From NCBI GenBank assembly GCA_002794515.1, contig PGTJ01000120.1, positions 1 through 7,312 on the forward strand: DNA of 7,312 bases. The letters run 5' to 3'. Below, piece after piece: positions 1-6,003 of this stretch; the stretch's first letter is position 1, and each line of letters opens with the position of its first letter. The notes below the pieces were generated by a model that had not been told where the DNA came from, made no database searches, and worked only from the letters and a program-made list of their open reading frames with translations. The position numbers and the translations under genes were made by a program. Origin of the DNA: Phototrophicales bacterium. Lineage in GTDB: Bacteria > Chloroflexota > Anaerolineae > Aggregatilineales > Phototrophicaceae.

Positions 1-1
1 C

Positions 2-1387
2 CCGATTGTCACCTATGGGGCGACATCGGATATCCGTGTGAATACCACATTGGTCGTTGCCACATCACGAAATGGTGTTGGCGCATATGATTATTTCGAT
101 ATTCGCTTGCAATATCCACACGATCCAAATGCCCGCAAACCTGCATGGCAAGACGATTTCGATAGACGGCGAGATTTTGAAGAAAATCAGAAACCACTGA
201 TTGATTTAGGCATTATTGGTGTATCGTTGTTGATTGTCATAGCTATGCCTTTGGCAGTGTATGCCTTATGGTATACACGGGGCAAAGACCCAAAAGTTGG
301 CATCATCCCTGAATATTTATCTGAGCCACCCAGCGATTTGCCCCCCGCCGTTGTTGGGACGTTGGTCGATGAACACGCCGATTTGCGTGATGTGCTATCT
401 ACAGTCATCGATTTAGCACGCAGAGGGTATATCGTCATCGAAGAAGACGAAAAAAAAGGAACATTCGGCATAATCACCAGCGAAATCACCTTTAAGCGCA
501 CCGATAAGCCTATTGATGATTTGCTCAAATTTGAAAAAGCCATCATCAAACGCATTTTTGGTGGCAAACTCGAAAAGCCGATGAAATCGCTCCAAAATAA
601 GTTTTATCAATACATCCCCGAATTGCAGAGCGATTTATATGAAGAATTGGTCAACCGCAAGTTGGTCGTTGCCAATCCCAACACAATCCGCAATTTATAT
701 TCGAGTGGATTTGGGGGTGGATTGTTGATGCTGGCAATTGCCGCCTTGCTGGTGGGCATTTTGGTCATCTCTGAATATACAGCTACCTTTTTCTGTTTTC
801 CTGCGGCGTTATTTGTGGGTGCATTGGCGTTTATGATCGGTGGCAATTTTATGCCCCGCAAAACACAAATTGGCGCAGAAGAGGCGGCTAAATGGGACGC
901 ATTTCGTCGTTATTTAGAAAATTTAGATAAATATGCACAAGCAGGGATGGTCACAGACCAGTTCGAGGCATATTTGCCCTATGCGGTGGCATTTGGTGTC
1001 GATCGGGCATGGATTCGTCGCTTCAGCCAATTAGATAATGTCCCTGCGCCCATTTGGTATTATCCCACCTATCGCGGTGGGTATTATAGTCGTGGGTATC
1101 AGGCAGGAACGCCTCTGCCCAAAGCAGAGGATATGTTGCCCGGCGAACTCGCCCGTGCAGGCGGTGGTGGGTTGGATGATATGGCGAAAGGGTTTTCATC
1201 GAGCTTGGAGTCGCTCTCCACAGGCTTATCAAATATGCTTGAATCGGCGGCGAAGGCGTTTAATAGTCGCCCAGAAAGTGCTTCTAGCGGGTCAAGTGGT
1301 AGTTGGTCGAGCGGGGGTTCGAGTTGGAGTGGTGGCGGATTTAGTGGCGGCGGATTTAGTGGGGGCGGGTCTTCTGGATTTGGTTGA
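2..1387 (+). CDS. DUF2207 family membrane protein, N-terminus cut off by window edge
   Basis: The reading frame is open to the left edge, so the true start lies outside; a GTG at 38 is in frame but is unlikely to be the start. The visible 461 residues begin in the end of an extracytoplasmic beta-rich region. A TM segment follows at about residues 66-90, then a cytoplasmic stretch with the DUF2207-like run PAVVGTLVDEHADLRDVL and LARRGYIVIEE (about 115-147). Two more TM segments lie near 237-257 and 262-282. After them comes the family-typical block around YLPYAVAFGVDRAWIRRF (about 324-341), and the tail is Gly/Ser-rich, ending in SGGGF repeats. DUF2207 (YciQ-like) proteins are predicted membrane proteins of unknown biochemical role. 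The gene ends 28 bases before the next one, with no terminator between, so it probably shares a transcript with the three genes that follow. Family assignment is by recognition of conserved motifs and tail composition. Confidence 0.85.
   Translation, partial: PIVTYGATSDIRVNTTLVVATSRNGVGAYDYFDIRLQYPHDPNARKPAWQDDFDRRRDFEENQKPLIDLGIIGVSLLIVIAMPLAVYALWYTRGKDPKVGIIPEYLSEPPSDLPPAVVGTLVDEHADLRDVLSTVIDLARRGYIVIEEDEKKGTFGIITSEITFKRTDKPIDDLLKFEKAIIKRIFGGKLEKPMKSLQNKFYQYIPELQSDLYEELVNRKLVVANPNTIRNLYSSGFGGGLLMLAIAALLVGILVISEYTATFFCFPAALFVGALAFMIGGNFMPRKTQIGAEEAAKWDAFRRYLENLDKYAQAGMVTDQFEAYLPYAVAFGVDRAWIRRFSQLDNVPAPIWYYPTYRGGYYSRGYQAGTPLPKAEDMLPGELARAGGGGLDDMAKGFSSSLESLSTGLSNMLESAAKAFNSRPESASSGSSGSWSSGGSSWSGGGFSGGGFSGGGSSGFG
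1328..1372 (+). repeat. Three tandem 15-base units encoding SGGGF-like repeats
   Basis: Three consecutive 15-base units at 1328-1342, 1343-1357 and 1358-1372 follow the pattern AGTGGNGGCGGATTT. The third unit is diverged and reads GGGTCT at its end. They encode SGGGF, SGGGF and SGGGS near the C-terminus of the DUF2207 protein. Unit length is a multiple of three, so gain or loss of a unit would keep the frame. Gly/Ser-rich tails are common in this family, so the repeat probably arose by slippage within a flexible tail. Confidence 0.8.
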
Positions 1388-1415
1388 TACATATCAATAA
1401 AAAGGACATTGTTCG

Positions 1416-1934
1416 ATGAATCAAGGACGATTAACAGGCATTATTTTGATGGTGATTGGGTTAGGTATTGCCGCACTAGCGGGGTTGTTCCTTGCGGTGC
1501 GCTCATCTCAACCCGAAGCAACGATGGGTGGCACAATACTCGGCGCGGGTTTGGTATTTATTATCGTTGCACCATTGATGGGTTTTGGATTTTTTCTATA
1601 CACCAAAGGCGGGCAAGAAGCCGAACAAGAATCCATCATGCAAAAACAACGGCAATTATTGGATATTGTCAAAAGTCGTGGCGAAGTGGGTGTGAACGAA
1701 GTCGCCATCGAAATGGGGATAAAAGTGGATATGGTGCGCGAGATGGTGCATCAATTGGTCGGTCTACAAGTCTTTAGCGGGTATGTCAACTGGAAAGATG
1801 GCAGACTATTTTCTGCGGATGCTCAACAATTACGCGACTTGCAAAAATGCAAAAATTGCGGTGGCGATATCCGATTGGTGGGCAAAGGCACCGTCCAGTG
1901 TCCCTATTGTGGTACAGAATATTTCTTGACTTGA
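1416..1934 (+). CDS. Two-TM membrane protein with predicted winged helix and C-terminal zinc ribbon
   Basis: This 172-residue protein has two hydrophobic segments at about 7-27 and 37-62, giving a short hairpin anchor. A charged linker (about 65-75) leads to a helical domain of about 74-135 that reads like a winged helix-turn-helix: a helix around QLLDIVKSRGEVGVNEVAIE, then MGIKVDMVREMVHQLV, then a strand pair around VFSGYVNWKDGRLFS. The C-terminus is a zinc ribbon with CKNC (145-148) and CPYC (162-165), followed by GTEYF. The start is supported by AAAGGA at 1401-1406, nine bases upstream of the ATG. The gene sits 28 bases after the DUF2207 gene and 14 bases before the next. I do not recognise a named family. 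The winged helix could bind DNA, but in a membrane-anchored protein it could equally be a protein-binding module of the PCI/proteasome type. The function is unknown. Confidence 0.85.
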   Translation: MNQGRLTGIILMVIGLGIAALAGLFLAVRSSQPEATMGGTILGAGLVFIIVAPLMGFGFFLYTKGGQEAEQESIMQKQRQLLDIVKSRGEVGVNEVAIEMGIKVDMVREMVHQLVGLQVFSGYVNWKDGRLFSADAQQLRDLQKCKNCGGDIRLVGKGTVQCPYCGTEYFLT

Positions 1935-1948
1935 AAGGTGGATAGCGA

Positions 1949-2482
1949 ATGTCTGAATTATACGAAAAAATTGTGAGCAAACGTGGATCGTTTGAACGCC
2001 TTATCGCCCGATTGCCCGGTTTTAAGGGGTATCAAGATTTGCAAGCACGTCGGACTGCCGATCGGATGTTGCGCGAATATATCACTGGCGAGTTAGATAA
2101 GCGCATCAATCGATTTATCCAACTCGAAAAATTGATTTTAGATTTGCCGGGTGGTTTGTCGTATATGTCTCGTACTCGCGCCGCCAAAGGCAAAATGCAA
2201 TTGTATCGAGATAAAATTTTCACCGAAGCACCCGGTTATTCGGGGATGTGGGGACAGATGAAAATTGGTGCAGAAGAACTCGAAAGAATTTATGCCTTTG
2301 ACGAAGCACACATCGGTTATGCAGATAAATTTGATGTGGCATTGGATGCGCTACAACAAGCCATCTTGAACAAAGAGAATTTGGAGCAAGTCATATGGGA
2401 TTTAGAAAATTTGGCTACAGAAGCCATCAATGCCTATGATTTGCGTGACGAAGTGTTGACCAATCTGAGCAAAACCCTATAA
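1949..2482 (+). CDS. Helical cytoplasmic protein of unknown family (177 aa)
   Basis: I do not recognise this protein. It has no signal peptide, TM segment or cysteine, is rich in charged residues, and reads as almost wholly alpha-helical with heptad-like spacing in several stretches (about 31-66 and 128-175). A short Gly/Pro-containing break sits at 66-70, around DLPGGLSY. A second turn lies near 95-103, around APGYSGMWG. The start is supported by AAAGG at 1934-1938, which overlaps the stop codon of the preceding gene, so translation may be coupled. It lies between a membrane zinc-ribbon protein and an SPFH protein, so a role as a peripheral adaptor of that membrane complex is a reasonable guess. 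At 177 residues it is shorter than PspA/Vipp1 proteins (about 220 or more), and I see no convincing resemblance to them. Confidence 0.8.
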   Translation: MSELYEKIVSKRGSFERLIARLPGFKGYQDLQARRTADRMLREYITGELDKRINRFIQLEKLILDLPGGLSYMSRTRAAKGKMQLYRDKIFTEAPGYSGMWGQMKIGAEELERIYAFDEAHIGYADKFDVALDALQQAILNKENLEQVIWDLENLATEAINAYDLRDEVLTNLSKTL

Positions 2483-2492
2483 AAACCCATCT

Positions 2493-2499
2493 AAAGGAG
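2493..2499 (+). promoter_or_regulatory. Ribosome binding site that decides the SPFH start
   Basis: AAAGGAG at 2493-2499 precedes two adjacent in-frame starts, GTG at 2505 and ATG at 2508. The GGAG core is 8 bases from the ATG and only 5 from the GTG, so the ATG at 2508 is preferred. Confidence 0.7.
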
Positions 2500-2507
2500 A
2501 TTGAGTG

Positions 2508-3647
2508 ATGCCACGTATTATTGATGTTATTGACCATGTAAATGTTGCTGATGACGAGCTAGTCTGGCGTGAGCCACAAGACCGTGAAGGCGATTTTCGG
2601 TTTGGGTCACAATTGATTGTGAATGAAAGCCAAGCGGCAGTATTTGTACGGGCAGGGCAGGCGTTGGATGTGTTCGGTCCCGGACGGCATACGTTATCTA
2701 CTGCCAACTTGCCGATTTTATCGAGCATTATCGGCTTGGCGACCAGTGGACGCACACCATTCACGGCATATGTTTATTTCATCAACCTACGGAATATGCC
2801 ACAAGTCGGTTGGGGGACATCTAAACCCTTATATTTACGCACCAATACTGGTTTGGGAATCACCTTATTACGCACGCACGGTGTGATGGATATTTCGATA
2901 TCTGATCCGATGATGTTCCTCAAAAAATATGCTATCAATCGTCCACTCACAACCATGCGCGACATCAAAGACCGTATTCAAACCATGTTATTAGGCGAAA
3001 TCAACAGCCTTTTGCTCAAATCTGGCGCACAAGATTTGTTAGAAGCGAACGCCGTCCTCGAAGAGGTTGAAGGGGCGATGTTGGTGAAGGTCAATGAAAA
3101 ATTCGCCGAGATTGGCATGAAAATTCACGGTTTAGAGGCGAATCCATTTGATACTGTCACCATGCCTATTGAAGAAATGCGCGATATTGTGCCACTCGAT
3201 TTGTGGAAAGAAATTTATGAAATGCAAAAGCGCATGGATATTGGCATGGCGGCGGCGAGCAATGAAGGGGGTGGCAATTTAGCATCGGCGGGCATCGGCT
3301 TTGGGCTGGGTCAACAATTGGCTGGGCAAATGGGCGGTATGGGTGGCGGTGGTGGTCAAAGCGCAGAGGTCACTGCGTTGCAACAACAACTGCTCCAACA
3401 ACAACAAATGATGCAACAGATGATGAACCAAATGATGATGATGAATAATCAAAATCAACAATCAGCACCTGTTCCACAACCTGTGTCAACATCAACCAGC
3501 GCCCCATCGAACAATCCACAGACTAAAGAGGAAATTCAAGCGTTGATAGATAATCTCGATGCGAAATTGATGAGTGGCGAGATTAGCGAGGCGACTTATC
3601 AAAAATTAGTGGATAAATGGCAACAACGACTGGATAGCATGGGCTAA
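2508..3647 (+). CDS. SPFH (band 7) domain protein with Met/Gln-rich linker and SHOCT-like C-terminus
   Basis: The product is 379 residues from the ATG at 2508. Residues about 20-235 form an SPFH-type domain of the YdjI / 'virion core protein-like' subgroup. Recognisable runs are GSQLIVNESQAAVFVRAGQ (33-51), VFGPGRHTLSTANLP (56-69) and MPIEEMRDIVPLDLW. The membrane-insertion hydrophobic N-terminus seen in stomatins is absent, as is usual for this subgroup. A Gly-rich segment (about 254-283) and a Gln/Met tract (291-318) form a low-complexity linker. The last 40 residues contain LMSGEISEATYQKLVDKW, matching the SHOCT pattern of a short helical pair thought to mediate oligomerisation. SPFH proteins form membrane-associated oligomers linked to membrane stress or microdomains. 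The gene is last in the four-gene block, 25 bases after its neighbour, and is followed directly by a terminator. The family call is firm; the specific role here is inferred. Confidence 0.9.
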   Translation: MPRIIDVIDHVNVADDELVWREPQDREGDFRFGSQLIVNESQAAVFVRAGQALDVFGPGRHTLSTANLPILSSIIGLATSGRTPFTAYVYFINLRNMPQVGWGTSKPLYLRTNTGLGITLLRTHGVMDISISDPMMFLKKYAINRPLTTMRDIKDRIQTMLLGEINSLLLKSGAQDLLEANAVLEEVEGAMLVKVNEKFAEIGMKIHGLEANPFDTVTMPIEEMRDIVPLDLWKEIYEMQKRMDIGMAAASNEGGGNLASAGIGFGLGQQLAGQMGGMGGGGGQSAEVTALQQQLLQQQQMMQQMMNQMMMMNNQNQQSAPVPQPVSTSTSAPSNNPQTKEEIQALIDNLDAKLMSGEISEATYQKLVDKWQQRLDSMG

Positions 3648-3652
3648 ATATC

Positions 3653-3682
3653 AAAATGGGCGGTATTTCCCGCCCATTTTTT
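3653..3682. terminator. Shared convergent rho-independent terminator
   Basis: A perfect 11-bp stem, AAAATGGGCGG (3653-3663) with CCGCCCATTTT (3670-3680), encloses a 6-base loop and ends in a run of six T (3677-3682). It lies six bases after the SPFH stop codon. On the minus strand the stem begins directly after the stop codon of the NERD-like gene (3683-3681), and the trailing U-run is only four. Termination should therefore be stronger for the plus-strand block than for the minus-strand unit. Confidence 0.88.
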
Positions 3683-4439
3683 ATGCTACATCATTGGTGG
3701 TGGCTTTTTCAAATTCTTCGATGAATTCTTCTAAAGCCTTGCCCGATAATTGGGGCAATTCTGGCAGGCTTTTGATGTAATCGCGTAAATTGGGCTTGAG
3801 TTTGTTATCGGCATGAACAACGGGGATAACGGGGTCTTCAATGGTCAACCTGACACGTGGGTCTACGAATACAATAATCGGTTGTACGGGGATGGTCTCG
3901 TCATAATCTTGAATGATATAACGAATATAACTCACAGCTTGGTCGGCATCTAAATTCGGATTGCCAATGCCATCCAAACGAAATAGGGTAAATAATGCGC
4001 CAATCGGACCCTTATGCACCCGCCATCTTTTACCTTTCACGGTGATTTTTCCGTCCTGAAAACGGGTGATGAGGACGAATACCCCTTGTGGAGCAATTAG
4101 TACATGACGGGCAGGGAAGTGTAGATAATGATATAGCGCCGAATTTTTATGAACAGCGCCTTTTAAGGCTTCGGTAATGACTACCTCTGGGCGTGGTTGG
4201 CGTATCCATAAATTGGTCAGTCGCACCGAAATCATCGTGGATGTAAACCCGATGACGAGAACCAATGGCATCCCCAATAAATATAGTTGTGATGTAAAAT
4301 CCTCTGGCTCGCCCATGCCAAACAATGGAGCATTGGCGACAAAAAAACCGAATAACAAAATGATTAAACTGAAGAAAAACAGCCGTGTCGCTGTTTTTCT
4401 GTTGCGTCTAATCAGGGTATTGTTAGCGACAATACGCAT
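3681..4439 (-). CDS. Two-TM protein with degenerate NERD-like domain
   Basis: This 252-residue protein starts at an ATG at 4439, nine bases after AAGGA. The frame is open further upstream but would run far into the neighbouring gene, so that start is rejected. A basic N-terminus leads to TM segments at about 18-36 and 52-72, and the remainder is cytoplasmic. The stretch HVLIAPQGVFVLITRFQDGK (112-131) lines up with the NERD core pattern D-H-V-V-V-x-P-x-G-V-F-V-I-E-T-K. The fold-forming residues are kept, but the acidic and basic nuclease positions are replaced: D to R111, E to I124, K to R126. A second strand pair at about 183-208 (VQPIIVFVDP, IPVVHAD) fits the rest of the NERD fold. It probably does not cut nucleic acid and may be a binding or scaffold protein at the membrane. 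It lies 13 bases downstream of the secreted-protein gene in one operon. Confidence 0.8.
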   Translation of the reverse strand: MRIVANNTLIRRNRKTATRLFFFSLIILLFGFFVANAPLFGMGEPEDFTSQLYLLGMPLVLVIGFTSTMISVRLTNLWIRQPRPEVVITEALKGAVHKNSALYHYLHFPARHVLIAPQGVFVLITRFQDGKITVKGKRWRVHKGPIGALFTLFRLDGIGNPNLDADQAVSYIRYIIQDYDETIPVQPIIVFVDPRVRLTIEDPVIPVVHADNKLKPNLRDYIKSLPELPQLSGKALEEFIEEFEKATTNDVA

Positions 4440-4448
4440 GTAAAAAAA

Positions 4449-4453
4449 TCCTT
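4449..4453 (-). promoter_or_regulatory. Ribosome binding site overlapping the upstream stop codon
   Basis: Read on the minus strand, AAGGA (4453-4449) shares its first base with the TGA stop (4455-4453) of the secreted-protein gene. It is followed by a T-rich spacer of 9 bases and the ATG at 4439. This fixes the start of the NERD-like gene and suggests coupled translation of the pair. Confidence 0.7.
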
Positions 4454-5547
4454 CATCGTTGTGGCACAAAGTAAGAGATAAAACCGATATGGCGCATTTC
4501 TGCACATACCAAATCGTTAAAGCGTACACTCGGCAAGATAACCCATTGGCGTGGTGTGCCATAGGCAATACCGATGATGGCAGTTGTGGTATCAATTGCC
4601 AATGGTCTGATGCAGTGTGTGATGGGGAAGGGCAATGGCGATTGGTTTTCTGGCGGTAATCCATATAGTGATATATCGTGCAACAACCCCCGTTGTGCAA
4701 ATCCAGCAGGCGCGGGGATGACAAAATGGGTATAAACCGTGCTACAAAAAACTTGTACGCCGCCGCCATAATTGACCGATGTATCGCCTGTATCGTAATA
4801 CACGCCCGGACAATTGGGATATTGCACCATTGGGCTGAGATTGGTTGTTGAACTGCCGATAATTTGTGTCGAGAGCGATGTACCTGTCGAGCCTGTGGTG
4901 ACAGTGCTGACGGGATTTAATCCGCGTGGCACTTGGTTATTGGATGGGGTAATCTCTGCCGTGATTCGGGCGATACCCGCCATGTTCAAATTGACGGGCG
5001 CAGAACCATCACCCGGTCCGAATACGGCTGGGCTACGGAGATTGCTCAGGTCGAATGTGCCGTTGGGTGTCCATGCCCAATAGGTGAGTACCGATGAGCC
5101 AGACAAATCGCCTCTAAATTTGAAGCCCACTGGCATATAAAACCCAACCCACACCACTGGTGCGGTAATAGTGACTGGGGCGCTTAATCTGCCGATGAAT
5201 ACCCCACTATCGTTGATAAAAAAGGTCTGACGTGTAACTAAAACAGCATCTTGTGGATTGCCACCATTGAAGTCTTGATAGATAACCGCTTCTACGGCTT
5301 GACCAGGGACAGGTTGTGCCACAGACATCCGCACGGTATCGATAGTGATCGGTGGTGTTAGCCCAAATGTGGGCAAATCGAATCCGTTCATGACCAACGT
5401 GGATTCGCCGACAATTGTCCATGTCTTGAATCCATCACCATTATTGCTGAGTAGATATTGACCTGCGCTCACAGGGGCAGGGGCTGTATGGAGAATGGTC
5501 AACAATGAAAGTGCGATGAGGCTGAATAGTCTCATGAGTGTTTTCAT
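4453..5547 (-). CDS. Sec-exported protein of unknown family with four cysteines
   Basis: The product is 364 residues from the ATG at 5547, which has AAAGG eight bases upstream. Residues 1-28 form a classical signal peptide: basic start MKTLMR, hydrophobic core to about 19, and VSA before the likely cut after A28. There is no lipobox, sortase motif or C-terminal TM segment, so the mature protein should be released or loosely attached. The mature part is rich in Gly, Pro, Thr, Val and aromatic residues and reads as all-beta. Residues about 35-200 resemble a beta-sandwich (for example VVWVGFYMPVGFKF). A Ser/Thr-rich linker at about 212-237 leads to a second region holding all four cysteines, C246, C268, C312 and C348, which could pair as two disulfides. 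I recognise no catalytic motif and no named family. It is the first gene of a two-gene operon with the NERD-like protein and is divergent from yajC. Confidence 0.82.
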   Translation of the reverse strand: MKTLMRLFSLIALSLLTILHTAPAPVSAGQYLLSNNGDGFKTWTIVGESTLVMNGFDLPTFGLTPPITIDTVRMSVAQPVPGQAVEAVIYQDFNGGNPQDAVLVTRQTFFINDSGVFIGRLSAPVTITAPVVWVGFYMPVGFKFRGDLSGSSVLTYWAWTPNGTFDLSNLRSPAVFGPGDGSAPVNLNMAGIARITAEITPSNNQVPRGLNPVSTVTTGSTGTSLSTQIIGSSTTNLSPMVQYPNCPGVYYDTGDTSVNYGGGVQVFCSTVYTHFVIPAPAGFAQRGLLHDISLYGLPPENQSPLPFPITHCIRPLAIDTTTAIIGIAYGTPRQWVILPSVRFNDLVCAEMRHIGFISYFVPQR

Positions 5548-5568
5548 GTTTTTTGCCTTTACATATTC

Positions 5569-5601
5569 AGAGTGGCATGAGTGGTTTTGCCATGCCATTC
5601 T
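5569..5601. promoter_or_regulatory. Imperfect palindrome over the yajC -35 region, candidate operator
   Basis: AGAGTGGCATG (5569-5579) and CATGCCATTCT (5591-5601) are inverted copies with one mismatch in 11 and an 11-base spacer. The inner 7 bases, TGGCATG/CATGCCA, match perfectly. The right arm covers the -35 hexamer of the proposed yajC promoter, and the left arm lies 22 bases upstream of the divergent gene's start codon. The position suits a dimeric repressor acting on both genes. It could also be a hairpin in the leader of the minus-strand transcript. Confidence 0.5.
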
Positions 5602-5616
5602 ATCGGCGTGTATAAT
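5587..5616 (+). promoter_or_regulatory. Sigma-70-type promoter for yajC-secD
   Basis: TTGCCA (5587-5592; five of six to the -35 consensus) and a perfect TATAAT (5611-5616) are separated by 18 bases. Transcription would start near 5622-5624, giving a leader of about 55 bases before yajC. No competing plus-strand promoter of this quality is seen between 5548 and 5676. Confidence 0.7.
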
Positions 5617-5623
5617 GATTGTT

Positions 5624-5652
5624 ATTTTAGAAGCAAGTCGGCAATTAATCAA
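5624..5652 (-). promoter_or_regulatory. Candidate promoter for the secreted-protein operon
   Basis: On the minus strand, TTGATT (5652-5647) and TAAAAT (5629-5624) are 17 bases apart. They match the -35 consensus at four of six and the -10 at five of six positions. The start would be near 5617, giving a leader of about 70 bases that contains the palindrome. The region is AT-rich, so a chance match is possible. Confidence 0.4.
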
Positions 5653-5676
5653 GCAAATAAACATGAGGAGACTTGA

Positions 5677-6003
5677 ATGGGTGAGTTTGCATTGTTAGCA
5701 TTTGTGATGTTGTTGGGGTTAGGTGCGTGGTGGTCTATGGTGACATTCCCCAAACAGCGCGATTTTTCTAAACGTCAAAAATTTGTGAGTGGTTTAGCCG
5801 AAAATGACGAGGTCATTACCTATGGTGGCATTATCGGCAAGGTCATAGAGGTTAATCCAGAGACAGGTATCACCATTGTCGAAATTGCTGATGGTGTACG
5901 CGTCCGCATGTTGAATGTGGCAATCATGCAAGCCTTCAATCCCCAAGAAGTGGCAGAAAATGCCCAAAAGGGGTTACAAAAAGAAGCATCATCACAAGGC
6001 TGA
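5677..6003 (+). CDS. yajC: YajC, Sec translocase accessory subunit
   Basis: This is a 108-residue protein of normal YajC length. It has one N-terminal TM segment (about 4-22), a basic stretch (FPKQRDFSKRQKF), and the family signature LAENDEVITYGGIIGKVIEV (about 40-59). The rest of the small beta domain is GITIVEIADGVRVRMLNVAI, and a polar helical tail follows. YajC binds SecDF and the SecYEG/YidC holotranslocon and supports export and membrane insertion; its exact role is unsettled. GAGGAG at 5665-5670, six bases before the ATG, supports the start. The usual RPQ-type motif after the TM segment appears here as FPKQR. The next gene is secD, 106 bases away with no clear terminator between them, the classical yajC-secD order. 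Confidence 0.93.
   Translation: MGEFALLAFVMLLGLGAWWSMVTFPKQRDFSKRQKFVSGLAENDEVITYGGIIGKVIEVNPETGITIVEIADGVRVRMLNVAIMQAFNPQEVAENAQKGLQKEASSQG

Noticed and set aside
1099..1392. Proline-rich reading frame on the minus strand
   Set aside because: It is the mirror of the Gly/Ser-rich tail of the DUF2207 gene; repeats of Gly codons read as Pro on the other strand, and it has no ribosome binding site.
1038..1400. Plus-strand frame of 120 codons overlapping the end of the DUF2207 gene
   Set aside because: It is fully inside the real gene in another frame, lacks family features, and has low-complexity Val/Gly content caused by the tandem repeat.
2890..2910. Short inverted repeat GATAT-TTCG-ATATC inside the SPFH gene
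   Set aside because: It has five-base arms within coding sequence and is readily explained by codon content.
4177..4443. Plus-strand frame of 88 codons with a basic tail
   Set aside because: It lies opposite the TM part of the NERD-like gene; the minus-strand gene has a clear start, ribosome site and domain match.
4440..4769. Upstream extension of the NERD-like gene
   Set aside because: It would overlap the secreted-protein gene by over 300 bases, while the ATG at 4439 has a well-placed AAGGA and leads directly into the basic N-terminus and TM segment.
5548..5664. 39-residue upstream extension of the secreted-protein gene
   Set aside because: It would hide the signal peptide behind a non-hydrophobic leader and cover the promoter region; the ATG at 5547 has a proper ribosome site.
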